Of a DNA stretch of 64,000 nucleotides, positions 27,733 to 37,428 are shown piece after piece. The DNA is from Pseudosulfitobacter koreensis. GTDB lineage: Bacteria; Pseudomonadota; Alphaproteobacteria; Rhodobacterales; Rhodobacteraceae. A program made the translations under genes and the position numbers. The notes beneath the pieces were generated by a model. It was not told the DNA's origin. It saw only the letters and a list, made by a program, of their open reading frames with translations, and did no database searches. Where the stretch lies: assembly GCF_024733015.1 (NCBI RefSeq), contig NZ_JANKJG010000002.1:186001-250000 (forward strand), in the 5' to 3' direction. Position 1 is the stretch's first letter. The number at the start of each line of letters is the position of its first letter.

Positions 27733-30700
27733 CCGGTATCGTCGATTGGGCCGCGTCTCGGGCGCGGATGGTTCTGGCCTTCGTGGTGCTGTCGCTGACC
27801 GTCGGCGCGTTCGCCTACATCAGCCTGCCCAAGGAGGGCGAGCCCGACATCGAAATCCCGATGCTGATCGTCAGCGTCACCTTCCCCGGCATCTCGGCGG
27901 CGGACAGCGAGACGCTGCTGGTCAAGCCGATGGAAACCGAACTGGCCGACCTGCCCGGCCTGAAAAAGATGACCGCCACGGCGGCTGAAAACTATGCCAA
28001 CGTGGTGCTGGAATTCGAATTCGGCTGGGACAAGACCGAAGTGATGGCCGACGCCCGCGACGCCCTTGGCAACGCACAGGCGAAATTTCCCGACGGCGCC
28101 GAACAATACACCATCGAGGAATTCAACTTTTCCGAATTCCCGATCATCATCGTCAACCTCTCCGGCCCCGTGCCCGAACGCACCATGGCCCGCGTCGCCA
28201 AGGACCTGCAGGACGAGCTGGAAACCCTCGACGCCGTGCTCGAAGCGCCGATTTCCGGCAACCGCGACGAGATGCTCGAGGTCGTGATCGACCCCCTGCG
28301 CCTGGAGGCCTACAACGTCACCGCCGCCGAACTGGTGAACGTGGTGCAAAACAACAACCTGCTGATCGCGGCGGGCGAAGTCACCTCCGCCACCGGCAGC
28401 TTCTCGGTCAAGATCCCCTCGTCCTTCGACGACGCGCGCGATGTCTACGCCCTGCCGGTCAAGACCAACGGCGACCGCGTCGTGACGCTGGGTGATCTGG
28501 CCGAAATCAACCTGACCTTCGAAGACCGCGAAAGCACCGCCCGCTTCAACGGCGACGACACGATCGCCCTGCAGGTGGTCAAGCGCAAGGGCTTCAACCT
28601 GATCGACACCGCCGATCTGGTCAAGGCAACCGTGGCCGAACAGACCGCCGACTGGCCCGACGGGCTCAAGGCCGCCGTGACCGTCGGCACCTCGAACGAC
28701 CAAAGCCGCGTGGTCAATTCGATGGTCCAGCAGCTTCAGGGCTCGGTCTTCACCGCCATCGCACTGGTGATGATCGTGGTTCTGGCCGCCCTTGGCCTGC
28801 GCGCCTCGCTGCTGGTCGGCTTCGCGATCCCCACCTCGTTCCTTTTGTGCTTCGTGCTGCTGGCGCTGATGGGCATCTCGATCTCGAACATCGTGATGTT
28901 CGGCCTGATCCTCGCCGTCGGCATGCTGGTCGACGGGGCCATCGTGGTGGTCGAATACGCCGACAAGCGCCAGGCCGAGGGCGTCGGCCCCATGCAGGCC
29001 TATGTCGACGCCGCCAAGCGGATGTTCTGGCCCGTCATCTCCTCCACCGCCACCACCCTCTGCGCCTTCCTGCCGATGCTGTTCTGGCCCGGCGTGCCCG
29101 GTGAATTCATGGGCATGTTGCCCGTGACCATCATCTTCGTGCTGTCCGCCTCGCTGATCGTGGCGCTGGTCTATCTGCCCGTCATGGGCGGCGTCACCGG
29201 ACGGCTTGAACGTTGGGTCTCGCAGGGTGTGGGCCGCATCGCATCCTTGCCCGTGCTCGCCCACATCGGCCTGTTCATGGGCTTCGCCGCACTGGCCGCC
29301 CTCGTGATGGCGCTGGCCTTCGTACCGCAACCGACCGAAGGCCAGACCGCCGAAGCCGCCCCGCCCGTCTTCGCCCTGCTGGGCGAGGTTTTTGCCAATC
29401 TCGACCAGACCAGCCTGCAATCCATCATGACCACCTTCGCTGCGGCCTTCGGCGTGATCGTGCTGGCCGCCGCTGCGGGCGGCATCGTGCTGGGCTGCAT
29501 CGGCGTGCTGTTGCTGGCCCTGGTCGCGGTCTTCGCGCGGCTCGGGCGCGGCGGCAAATGGCTGGCGTCCAAGGCCATCGGAAACCGCCGCCAACGTGTG
29601 CGCGCAGGCTACCAGCGCTCGCCGTTCGGGCACCTGATGGCCTTCATCGCGGGCAATCCGGTGATGCCGCTGGTCATGGTGGGCGCGGTCTTCGTCTTTG
29701 TCGGCACCACGCTGATCACCTTTACCAACAACAACAACGGCGTCGAATTCTTCGTCGAATCCGAACCCGAACAGGCCATCGTCTACGTGATGGCACGCGG
29801 CAACCTCAGCCTCGAGGAAAAAGACGATCTGGTGCGCCAGGCCGAAGCGGTGATCCTCAAGCACCCCGGCGTCGCCACCGCCTTCGCCTTTGCCGGAACG
29901 GGCGGGCTGAACGCCAACACCGGCGGCGCGCAATCGCCCAAGGACAGCATCGGTCAGGTCCAGATCGAAACCATCCCGTGGGAAGACCGCCCCAGCCACA
30001 GCGAACCGGTCTTCACCATTCCGCTGATCGACTACACCTTTACCCGCGCCGTGCAGAACCCCGAATTCGACGGTGACGCGGTGATCGCGGACCTGACCGA
30101 CCAGCTCAGCCAGATCCCCGGCATCCGCGTCGAGATCCTCAATCTGGCGATGGGCCCCGCCTCGGCCAAACCGGTGCACCTGCGTCTCAAGGGCGACAAT
30201 TGGGAAAATCTGGTCGCCGCCGCCGGCGCTGCACGCTCCGAATTCGACCGCACCGCCGGTCTGCGCCTGATCGAAGACACCCGCCCGCTGCCCGGCATCG
30301 ACTGGCAAATCGACGTCGACGTCGAAAAGGCCGGCCGCTACAGCGCCGATGTCGCCACCGTGGGTGCGATGGTGCAACTGGTGACACGCGGCCTGCTGCT
30401 CGACACCATGCGCGTCGACAGCTCGGACGAGGAAATCGAAATCCGTGTCCGCCTGCCCGAACAGGACCGGCTGCTCAGCACACTGGATTCGCTCAAGGTC
30501 CGCACCTCGGACGGGCTGGTGCCGCTGTCGAACTTCATCACCCGCACCCCCGTCCCCAAACTGGCCGAAATCAGCCGCGTGGGCCAGAAACGATACTTCG
30601 ACGTCAAGGCAGGCGTGCTGCCCGGCCTGCAAAAGCTGGTGCCCGCCGAGATCACGGGCGCCGACGCCACCACCGCCGACGCCATCGCCACGCTCGGCCT

Positions 30701-31667
30701 CGCCCCGGACGGCGCCCTGCGCGCCGAGGATGGCACGCGCTATTCCGTGCTCAACGGCACCATGCCCCTCTCCGAATTGCAGGCGGCACTGGACGACGAA
30801 AGCCTGCACATGGTCCCGGTCAACGCCAACGAGCGGATCGCGGAAATCACCAAATGGCTCGACACCAAACCCCTGCCCGCAGGCATCGACTGGGAATGGA
30901 CCGGCGACCAAGAGGATCAGGCCGAAAGCCAGGCCTTCCTCAGTTCCGCCTTCACCGCCGCCCTGGGCCTGATGTTCATCATCCTGCTGGCGCAGTTCAA
31001 CAGCGTCTACAATTCGCTGCTGGTGCTGGGCGCGGTGGTCCTGTCGACCGCCGGCGTGCTGATCGGGATGATGGTGATGGATCAGGCGTTCTCGATCATC
31101 ATGACCGGCACCGGCATCGTCGCACTCGCCGGGATCGTGGTGAACAACAACATCGTGCTGATCGACACCTATCAGGAATACGAGCGTTACATGCCGCGGA
31201 TCGAGGCGATCATCCGCACCGCTCAGGACCGCATCCGCCCCGTGCTGCTGACCACGATCACCACGATGGCGGGCCTCGCCCCGATGATGTTCGGCCTGTC
31301 GCTGAACTTCATCGACGGCGGCTTTACCATCGACAGCCCCACCGCGCTGTGGTGGAAACAGCTGGCAACGGCGGTGGTCTTCGGTCTGGGCATCGCCACG
31401 GTGCTGACGCTGGTGATCACCCCCTCGCTGCTGGCGATCCGCGTCTGGCTCGGCACCTACGTGCTGTGGCTGTCGCATCTTCTGGCCAAGCTCAGCCTTG
31501 GCCGCGCCAGCGCCGCCGCCCGCGACTGGGCCCTGCAACGCCAGGCCAAACGCGCCGACCTGCACGAGATCATCTGGGACGAGGGGATCACCGACACGTC
31601 ACCCGCCGCCGGGGCCGGTTTCCCCAAGGACCCCAGATTGCAAAGCGGTCTGCGCGCCGCCGAATAG
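27729..31667 (+). CDS. RND efflux permease, unusually long
   Basis: A 1312-residue inner-membrane pump; typical HAE-1 pumps have about 1030-1050. The two six-helix bundles and paired porter loops are visible. TM4 carries GMLVDGAIVVVE (about 398-409), so one of the two usual aspartates (DD) is replaced by G; TM10 has GIVVNNNIVLIDTYQEY with no lysine of the AcrB relay. About 150 extra residues with two or three further hydrophobic segments (about 510-640) lie between the halves. Substrate unknown. No outer-membrane factor is nearby. Start overlaps the adaptor stop by 4 bases. Confidence 0.94.
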   Translation: MTGIVDWAASRARMVLAFVVLSLTVGAFAYISLPKEGEPDIEIPMLIVSVTFPGISAADSETLLVKPMETELADLPGLKKMTATAAENYANVVLEFEFGWDKTEVMADARDALGNAQAKFPDGAEQYTIEEFNFSEFPIIIVNLSGPVPERTMARVAKDLQDELETLDAVLEAPISGNRDEMLEVVIDPLRLEAYNVTAAELVNVVQNNNLLIAAGEVTSATGSFSVKIPSSFDDARDVYALPVKTNGDRVVTLGDLAEINLTFEDRESTARFNGDDTIALQVVKRKGFNLIDTADLVKATVAEQTADWPDGLKAAVTVGTSNDQSRVVNSMVQQLQGSVFTAIALVMIVVLAALGLRASLLVGFAIPTSFLLCFVLLALMGISISNIVMFGLILAVGMLVDGAIVVVEYADKRQAEGVGPMQAYVDAAKRMFWPVISSTATTLCAFLPMLFWPGVPGEFMGMLPVTIIFVLSASLIVALVYLPVMGGVTGRLERWVSQGVGRIASLPVLAHIGLFMGFAALAALVMALAFVPQPTEGQTAEAAPPVFALLGEVFANLDQTSLQSIMTTFAAAFGVIVLAAAAGGIVLGCIGVLLLALVAVFARLGRGGKWLASKAIGNRRQRVRAGYQRSPFGHLMAFIAGNPVMPLVMVGAVFVFVGTTLITFTNNNNGVEFFVESEPEQAIVYVMARGNLSLEEKDDLVRQAEAVILKHPGVATAFAFAGTGGLNANTGGAQSPKDSIGQVQIETIPWEDRPSHSEPVFTIPLIDYTFTRAVQNPEFDGDAVIADLTDQLSQIPGIRVEILNLAMGPASAKPVHLRLKGDNWENLVAAAGAARSEFDRTAGLRLIEDTRPLPGIDWQIDVDVEKAGRYSADVATVGAMVQLVTRGLLLDTMRVDSSDEEIEIRVRLPEQDRLLSTLDSLKVRTSDGLVPLSNFITRTPVPKLAEISRVGQKRYFDVKAGVLPGLQKLVPAEITGADATTADAIATLGLAPDGALRAEDGTRYSVLNGTMPLSELQAALDDESLHMVPVNANERIAEITKWLDTKPLPAGIDWEWTGDQEDQAESQAFLSSAFTAALGLMFIILLAQFNSVYNSLLVLGAVVLSTAGVLIGMMVMDQAFSIIMTGTGIVALAGIVVNNNIVLIDTYQEYERYMPRIEAIIRTAQDRIRPVLLTTITTMAGLAPMMFGLSLNFIDGGFTIDSPTALWWKQLATAVVFGLGIATVLTLVITPSLLAIRVWLGTYVLWLSHLLAKLSLGRASAAARDWALQRQAKRADLHEIIWDEGITDTSPAAGAGFPKDPRLQSGLRAAE

Positions 31668-31718
31668 CGCGCGGTTGAACAGAGCGCGCCGCCGAAGGGG
31701 CGCCGACGCAAACGTGAT

Positions 31719-31751
31719 CGCATGAGGGCGGACCCGATCCGCCCTCATGCG
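31719..31751 (+). terminator. strong hairpin after the RND operon
   Basis: A 14-bp perfect stem (31719-31732 with 31738-31751) and a 5-base loop, 51 bases past the permease stop. No T tract follows. It may terminate or protect the mRNA, and it lies just in front of the DUF302 gene. Confidence 0.6.
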
Positions 31752-31788
31752 CGTTGAGAGGCACAAGATTTCAACGAAAGGTTTTCCC

Positions 31789-32259
31789 ATGCGCATGTTC
31801 CAACGCTCCCTTGCAGCCACAGCAATCGCCCTGCCCGCCCTGATGATGTCCCTGCCCGCCACAGCGCAGGAAATGGTCAGCAAGGTCAGCCCGCACTCTG
31901 TCTCCGGCACCATCGACCGCCTGCAAGAGGCAGTCGAGACCGCAGGCGCCACAGTCTTCGCCCGCGTCGATCACGCCGAAGGAGCATCCTCCGTCGACAT
32001 GGACCTGCGCCCGACAGAATTGCTGATCTTCGGCAATCCCAAGCTCGGCACCCCGGTGATGCAGGCCGACCAGCTTGCGGGCCTCGACCTGCCCCTGCGC
32101 GCCCTGGCCTATGCCGACGCCGAAGGCGTGGTGCACCTGGTCTACGCACACCCGATGTCGCTGGCGGATCGCTATGACGTCAACGCCGACAACGCCCCGC
32201 TCGATCAGATCGCAGGCGCGCTTGACAAGCTGACGAGCGCAGCGGTGGCCGAAGACTGA
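31789..32259 (+). CDS. secreted DUF302 domain protein
   Basis: A 156-residue protein with a signal peptide (FQRSLAATAIALPALMMSLPATAQ) and a DUF302 domain: SVSGTIDRLQEAVETAGATVFARVDHAEGA, then LRPTELLIFGNPKLGTPVM, and LPLRALAYADAEGVVHLVY. DUF302 proteins are small alpha/beta proteins of the periplasm with unknown ligand, found in many stress and detoxification clusters. The start at 31789 follows AAAGG about 7 bases upstream. Separated from the RND genes by a hairpin. Confidence 0.92.
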   Translation: MRMFQRSLAATAIALPALMMSLPATAQEMVSKVSPHSVSGTIDRLQEAVETAGATVFARVDHAEGASSVDMDLRPTELLIFGNPKLGTPVMQADQLAGLDLPLRALAYADAEGVVHLVYAHPMSLADRYDVNADNAPLDQIAGALDKLTSAAVAED

Positions 32260-32297
32260 GGCGCGATCGTATCGGTCACAGTCAACAGAGCTTCATA

Positions 32298-32411
32298 GGG
32301 CAGCGCCAGACCGTCGTGCTGAAAGCACGCCTCCACAACGAGCATGCTGAAAGCACGCCTCCGGCATAACGGGCGGTCGGGCGCTGCCTCTCACGCACCT
32401 TGACTCCGGGC
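32298..32411. repeat. second copy of the intergenic repeat element
   Basis: GGGCAGCGCCAGACCG at 32298 corresponds to the 17-mer at 10858. It is followed by two perfect 18-bp direct repeats, TGCTGAAAGCACGCCTCC, at 32317-32334 and 32345-32362. Then comes the inverted arm GCGGTCGGGCGCTGCC (32373-32388) and the tail CACCTTGACTCCGGGC. The whole resembles the element at 10858-11064. Confidence 0.8.
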
Positions 32412-32427
32412 GCGTTACCGACAGCGA

Positions 32428-32778
32428 CTAAAAATCCTGCCCGCCCTTCTCACGCGCCTCCGCATCCAACCCGGCCCACCAGTCCGCATAGCTCGAATTC
32501 CACGGCGCCCTTTGCGTCTCGTCCGGCGCACCGTCATCCCACCAGACCGGACCACGCTCGCCCAGGGCCTCCTTGGCCTCCTGTACCCGCCCCCGCGCCT
32601 CGCGCAGCGCCTCGTCATCATCCCCAGCCCGGCGCACATCCATCCGCGCCCGCATCAGCCGCTTGATCGCAGCCCTGCGCACGTCATCCGGCAACGCAGG
32701 GTCAGTGGTCCGCCACAGCCGCCCCTTCGACACGAAATAACGCCCGTCCGGCGTCTGCGGATAATCCTTCGGCGGCAC
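32428..32778 (-). CDS. conserved hypothetical protein
   Basis: A 116-residue acidic, soluble protein: MPPKDYPQTPDGRYFVSKGRLWR at the start, a charged helix (AAIKRLMRARMDVRRAGDDDEALREARGRVQEAKEALGERG), then WWDDGAPDETQRAPWNSSYADWWAGL. I recall similar short hypotheticals in Roseobacter genomes but no function. It starts 6 bases after the ABC exporter stop on the same strand, so it is probably its downstream operon partner. Confidence 0.75.
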   Translation of the reverse strand: MPPKDYPQTPDGRYFVSKGRLWRTTDPALPDDVRRAAIKRLMRARMDVRRAGDDDEALREARGRVQEAKEALGERGPVWWDDGAPDETQRAPWNSSYADWWAGLDAEAREKGGQDF

Positions 32779-32784
32779 CGTGGC

Positions 32785-34644
32785 TCAGGCCTCCTCGAAC
32801 TGCTGGCGGTTCCACAGCTGCGCATAGCGGCCCGATTGCGCCAAGAGCGCCTCATGCGTGCCCTGCTCGACGATCTTGCCCTTTTCCAGCACGATGATGC
32901 GGTCAGCCTCTGAAATCGTGCTCAGCCGGTGCGCGATGGTCAGCACCGTGCGCCCCCGTCCCGCCATCATCAGCGCCGACTTGATCTCCTGCTCTGTCTC
33001 GCTGTCCAGCGCGCTTGTCGCCTCGTCCAGCAACAGGATCGGCGGGTCCTTCAACAATGTCCGCGCAATGCCCACCCGCTGCTTCTCGCCGCCCGACAGC
33101 TTCAGCCCGCGCTCGCCCACCGGCGTGTCGTACCCTTCGGGCAGGCTCAGGACGAACTCGTGGATCTGCGCCGCCTTCGCCGCGGCCTCGATCTCGTCTT
33201 GAGTGGCGTCGCCGCGCCCATAGGCGATGTTATAGCCGATGGTGTCGTTGAACAGCACCGTGTCCTGCGGCACCACGCCGATGGCATCGTGCAGGCTGTC
33301 CTGCGTCACATCGCGCACATCCTGCCCGTCGATCCGCAGCGCCCCCTTGCCCACATCGTAGAAGCGGAACAACAGCCGCCCGATGGTCGATTTGCCCGAC
33401 CCCGTGGACCCCACGATCGCCACCATCTGCCCCGGCTCCGCCGTCAGGCTGACGCCCTTCAGGATCATCCGCTCGGGATCATAGCCAAAGTGCACATCGT
33501 CCAGCTCGATCCGCCCGCCGCTGACCTTCAGCTGCTTGGCACCCGGCTTGTCCTCGACCTCGGCAGGCTGCTCCAGCAGGTCGAACATCTCGCCCATGTC
33601 GACCAGCGCCTGTCGGATCTCGCGATAGACGGAGCCCAGAAAGTTCAGCGGCATGGTGATCTGGATCATATAGGCGTTGACCATGACGAAATCGCCCACC
33701 GTCAGATCGCCGTTCTGCACACCGACAGCGGCCAGAACCATCACCCCGACCAGCCCGCAGGTGATCAGGAACGACTGGCCAAAGTTCAGGAACGCCAGCG
33801 AATACGACGTCTTCAGCGCAGCACTCTCATACCCCGCCATCGCCGTGTCATAGCGCCCCGCCTCGCGCGCCTCGGCACCGAAATACTTCACCGTCTCATA
33901 GTTCAGCAGACTGTCGATCGCCTTCTGGTTGGCGTCGGTGTCCTGATCGTTCATCACGCGGCGCAGCTTCACGCGCCATTCGGTGACCGCAAAGGTGAAC
34001 CAGACATAAAGTGCGATGGTAAAGGCGACGATGGCCAGATAGGTCCAGTCGAACAGCACCGTCAGGATGATCCCGATCAGCAGCAGTTCCAGAACCAGCG
34101 GCCCGATGGAAAACAGCAGGAACCGCAGCAGGAAATCCACGCCCTTCACACCGCGCTCGATGATCCGGCTCAGGCCCCCGGTCTTGCGCGTCAGGTGATA
34201 GCGCATCGACAGGCGGTGAATATGCTCGAAGGTTTCCAGCGCCAGCATCCGCAGCGCGCGCTGCCCGACGCGGGCAAAGATCGCATCGCGCAACTGCTGA
34301 AAGCCCACGTTCATCAGACGCGCAACACCGTAGGCAACGGTCAGCCCGACCGCCCCCAGCGCCAGCACCGACACGCCCTCGTCCGACAGCACGTTGACCG
34401 CGTCACGAAACAGCACCGGGATATAGACAGAGATCAGCTTCGACGCCAGCAGCGCCACCAATGACCAGACCACGCGGTGTCTGACCCAAGGCAAGTTGTC
34501 GGGCCACAGATACGGCATGACCTTGCGGATGGTGCGCCACCCCGAGCGGCGCTCGGCGTCCTCGCCGTCAACTTCGGTCTGGTCAACTTCGGTCTGATCC
34601 GCGGCATCGGTCTGCTCGGCGGGGCTGGCTGTATCGGCTGGCAT
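32785..34644 (-). CDS. ABC exporter of the Atm1/ABCB7 type
   Basis: A 619-residue half-transporter. The six-helix membrane domain includes HRVVWSLVALLASKLISVYIPVLFRDAVN and the Atm1-family stretch LRDAIFARVGQRALRMLALETFEHIHRLSMRYHLTRKTGG. The ATPase has Walker A GSTGSGKST (about 411-419), signature LSGGEKQRVGIARTLL (about 515-530) and Walker B ILLLDEATSALD. Atm1 proteins export glutathione or metal-thiol species and influence Fe-S and heavy-metal homeostasis. N-terminal tail contains DQTEVDQTEVDGED, a short repeat. It is separated from the LysM gene by a tandem-repeat spacer. Confidence 0.93.
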   Translation of the reverse strand: MPADTASPAEQTDAADQTEVDQTEVDGEDAERRSGWRTIRKVMPYLWPDNLPWVRHRVVWSLVALLASKLISVYIPVLFRDAVNVLSDEGVSVLALGAVGLTVAYGVARLMNVGFQQLRDAIFARVGQRALRMLALETFEHIHRLSMRYHLTRKTGGLSRIIERGVKGVDFLLRFLLFSIGPLVLELLLIGIILTVLFDWTYLAIVAFTIALYVWFTFAVTEWRVKLRRVMNDQDTDANQKAIDSLLNYETVKYFGAEAREAGRYDTAMAGYESAALKTSYSLAFLNFGQSFLITCGLVGVMVLAAVGVQNGDLTVGDFVMVNAYMIQITMPLNFLGSVYREIRQALVDMGEMFDLLEQPAEVEDKPGAKQLKVSGGRIELDDVHFGYDPERMILKGVSLTAEPGQMVAIVGSTGSGKSTIGRLLFRFYDVGKGALRIDGQDVRDVTQDSLHDAIGVVPQDTVLFNDTIGYNIAYGRGDATQDEIEAAAKAAQIHEFVLSLPEGYDTPVGERGLKLSGGEKQRVGIARTLLKDPPILLLDEATSALDSETEQEIKSALMMAGRGRTVLTIAHRLSTISEADRIIVLEKGKIVEQGTHEALLAQSGRYAQLWNRQQFEEA

Positions 34645-34722
34645 GAAGGGTCCTGTTCTGTTGGCCCCCTACATAGCCCCTGCACCATCCGGTTGCCAGT
34701 GCTGCCAGGCCCCCTTCGGCCT

Positions 34723-34770
34723 CTCAGTCGGGCCCTCAGTCGGGCCCTCAGTCGGCCTCTCAGTCAGGCA
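34723..34770. repeat. tandem repeat, four copies of 12 bp
   Basis: CTCAGTCGGGCC at 34723-34734 and 34735-34746, then the variants CTCAGTCGGCCT (34747-34758) and CTCAGTCAGGCA (34759-34770). The last copy contains the stop codon of the LysM gene (34760-34762), so the array starts at that gene's 3' end. Confidence 0.9.
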
Positions 34771-36748
34771 AGGCAAAGACCTGACCGGGATAGATCAGAT
34801 CGGGATCGCGGATGCTGTCGCGGTTCGCCTCGAAGACCCGCACATAAAGAATGCCCTCGCCATAGCGTTCGCGCGCAATCGCCCACAGGGTGTTGCCGGT
34901 CTGCACGGTGATGGCCTTGACCGGCGCATCCTGTGCCCCCGTCTGCGCCGCCAGTTCTTCGGGGTCCTCGCGCTTGAACGGGGTTTCGACGCGGCTCACG
35001 ACCTCGCCTTGCGGGTTCACCTCGTCCACGCGCAGCGTATAGATGCCCTTGTCGACATCCGGCAGATCGCCGCGCCAGCGCCCGCGCGCATCCACAGGCA
35101 GTTCGATCACGGCGTCATTGTCCAGATAGACGCGCACCGACCCGCTGCGCCCGGTCGAGCGGCCCGACAGTTGCACGCCCCCGTCCTCTGCATAGCCGAT
35201 GGTGTCGATGGCCACGTTCATCTCGGTCTGCGCTGTGGGTCTGTTCACCAGTTCCACGCCCGTCGCATCGGATTTCAGGATGGCCACCTGGTTTGGCGCG
35301 GGCGGCGTCGGCACAGACTCGGGCACAGACTCGGACTCGGGCAGCTCAGCGGTGCCCCCCGCGACGGCACCCGATTGCGCCAGATCGGTCTCTGCAGGCC
35401 GGGCTGGTGCGGGTGCTGCCGGTGCCGTTGTGTCGGCCTCTGGCGCAGCACCAGCATCGGCAGTGGCAGTGGCAGTTTTAGTGGCAATAGTTTGCGCATC
35501 GGACGCACCGTCAACCTCGGCAGTTTCGGCCACCGCGTCAGGCGTCGCAGCGCCCGCCTCAGAGTTGGCCGCAGTCTCCGTCTCGGTGTCCCTCGCAACA
35601 TCCGTCGCGGCAGGTACATCCGCCGCAGCGTCGGGCGCAGGCGCAGCCGGCCCGCTGTCGGCGGATGCGGCCTCCACCCCAGCAGCAGGCGTCGTTGGGA
35701 TGGTCGTCGGTGAAGTCGGAGTCGTCGAAGTCGTCGCACCCGTCACCACAGCACCCTCGGACGACGCGACAGAAGGCTCGGACACCGAAGGCGCAGCCTG
35801 CGCAGTTTCCGCACCCTCCGCTGCAACACCGGCCCCCGCACCACCGTCGGCGGTCTGCGTCACAGGCTCAGCGTCACGCACCGCCACATCACCCTCAGTC
35901 GCATCACCCTCAGTCGCCCCACCCTGCGGCACACTCTCGGCGCTGCCCTCTGCCACACGATCAACATCGGCGTCCGTTCCCCCGGACGCAGCAACATCGG
36001 CATCCGCGCCCCCGGTCGCAGCAGCCTCGCCGCTCCGGGTCTCGGACGGCGTCAGCACCGCAACCACGGTGTCCGACGATTGTTCGGTATCAGACACCCC
36101 ACCCTGTGCATCGGCTGCGGCAGGCAATACCTGCGCCGCCGGATCATCCTCGGCACCCGCCGCTGCATCGGCCACATCCACATCATCCGCCTTCGGCTCG
36201 GCCGCAGCGACCATCGGGGCCAGCACGATCTCCTCCATGCCCGCGACATCGCCGTCAGGTCCGCGCTGGATCACCGTCAGAACCTGCGGCGCCGTGCTGG
36301 GGGCGACGATGGTGATCGCGGCAAAGGCACCCTGACCACTGGCCTTGGTCGTCGTGTTCTCCAACCCGTCGAGCATCACCGCAACCATGCTGTCGGGGGC
36401 GGCACGGCCCGCGACGACAAAAATGCCATCGGCCTCCAGACGCACCTCGTCGATGGTCGGCGGACGCGCCTCTGCGGCCTCTTCTGCGGCCTCTTCAGTG
36501 GTCTCGGCCACATTCGGTACAACATCGCCCGAGTCTGGTACAACTTCCGCAGTTTCGGGCCCCGAGGCCCCATCCGGCAGGGCAACATTCGGTACAACAT
36601 CGGCCTTGTCTTGTACAACTTCCACAGGTTCAGCGGTCTCAACCGCATCCGGCTGAAAGATATAAGCCCCGATTGCCAGCACCACGGCCACCCCGACGGC
36701 AGCCGCCACACCTGCGGGCGCACCTGAAAATGATGAATACTTGCTCAT
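34760..36748 (-). CDS. membrane-anchored LysM protein with long low-complexity region
   Basis: A 662-residue protein. One N-terminal helix ([17 protein letters not shown], about 14-31) is followed by about 100 residues that contain two related 25-residue units (EVV-x5-DVVPNVA), a short Ig/Big-like domain ([28 protein letters not shown]), about 250 residues of Ala/Asp/Val/Thr low complexity, a second such domain, and a C-terminal LysM ([17 protein letters not shown] to [12 protein letters not shown], about 613-662) that binds peptidoglycan. The start at 36748 (MSKYSSFSG) precedes the helix. Role probably in the periplasm or cell wall; exact job unknown. Confidence 0.88.
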   Translation of the reverse strand: MSKYSSFSGAPAGVAAAVGVAVVLAIGAYIFQPDAVETAEPVEVVQDKADVVPNVALPDGASGPETAEVVPDSGDVVPNVAETTEEAAEEAAEARPPTIDEVRLEADGIFVVAGRAAPDSMVAVMLDGLENTTTKASGQGAFAAITIVAPSTAPQVLTVIQRGPDGDVAGMEEIVLAPMVAAAEPKADDVDVADAAAGAEDDPAAQVLPAAADAQGGVSDTEQSSDTVVAVLTPSETRSGEAAATGGADADVAASGGTDADVDRVAEGSAESVPQGGATEGDATEGDVAVRDAEPVTQTADGGAGAGVAAEGAETAQAAPSVSEPSVASSEGAVVTGATTSTTPTSPTTIPTTPAAGVEAASADSGPAAPAPDAAADVPAATDVARDTETETAANSEAGAATPDAVAETAEVDGASDAQTIATKTATATADAGAAPEADTTAPAAPAPARPAETDLAQSGAVAGGTAELPESESVPESVPTPPAPNQVAILKSDATGVELVNRPTAQTEMNVAIDTIGYAEDGGVQLSGRSTGRSGSVRVYLDNDAVIELPVDARGRWRGDLPDVDKGIYTLRVDEVNPQGEVVSRVETPFKREDPEELAAQTGAQDAPVKAITVQTGNTLWAIARERYGEGILYVRVFEANRDSIRDPDLIYPGQVFALPD

Positions 36749-36879
36749 GTCGCACACGCGCCCGGACAGCGCCCCCCAGTTGGCCCAAGTGCCATTGAGG
36801 TTACATATCAAGCGCGCTAACACCGGTCAAAAGTCTAGGTGTGACAACACCGTTTATTTTCAAACCTCTGGGGTAAAAC

Positions 36880-37428
36880 ATGCGTAAATCCGTCTGTGTC
36901 TTCTGCGGCTCCCGCCCCGGAAACGATCCCGAATATGCGGTTCAAGCCACCGCATTGGGCACGGCACTGGCCGAAAACGACTGGCGTCTGGTCTACGGCG
37001 CGGGCGATGTCGGACTGATGGGCACGGTCGCGCGGGCCGCCCAACTGGCAGGCGGCGAAACCTTCGGCGTGATCCCCGCACATCTGGTGGCATGGGAGGT
37101 CGGCAAGGTCGATCTGACCCGCTATATCGTCACCGAAACCATGCACGAACGCAAGAAAGTCATGTTCATGAACTGCGACGCGGTGGTGCTGCTGCCCGGT
37201 GGCGCGGGATCGCTGGACGAGATTTTCGAGGTGCTGACATGGCGCCAGCTCGGCCTGCATCAAAAGCCGGTAATCGTCATGAATTCAAATGGTTACTGGG
37301 ACCCGTTCATGCAGCTTTTGCAGCACGTCGTGGACCACGGCTTTGCCGATGCCACCCTGCTGGATTACATCACGCCGGTGCGCGACACCGCCGCCGCCAC
37401 CGAGGCCCTGCGCGCCGCCCTGTCCTGA
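36880..37428 (+). CDS. LOG-family Rossmann protein (TIGR00730)
   Basis: A 182-residue cytoplasmic enzyme like LOG phosphoribohydrolases, which cleave cytokinin or AMP-type nucleotides to base and ribose 5-phosphate. The N-terminal VCVFCGSRPGND and the PGGAGSLDEIFE motif (about 106-117) are present; the usual PGGxGTxxE has S in place of T. The start has a GGGG run about 6 bases upstream. Its 3' end overlaps the rarD gene on the other strand by 64 bases. Confidence 0.93.
   Translation: MRKSVCVFCGSRPGNDPEYAVQATALGTALAENDWRLVYGAGDVGLMGTVARAAQLAGGETFGVIPAHLVAWEVGKVDLTRYIVTETMHERKKVMFMNCDAVVLLPGGAGSLDEIFEVLTWRQLGLHQKPVIVMNSNGYWDPFMQLLQHVVDHGFADATLLDYITPVRDTAAATEALRAALS

Noticed and set aside
27357..31565. 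A 1402-residue open frame on the minus strand opposite the RND pump
   Set aside because: It is rich in Gly, His, Asp and Gln in the pattern produced by the complementary strand of a GC-rich gene, has no recognisable domain, and the plus-strand pump is clear.
34723..34770. CRISPR-like array
   Set aside because: The repeats are 12 bp with no spacers between them, and no cas gene is nearby.
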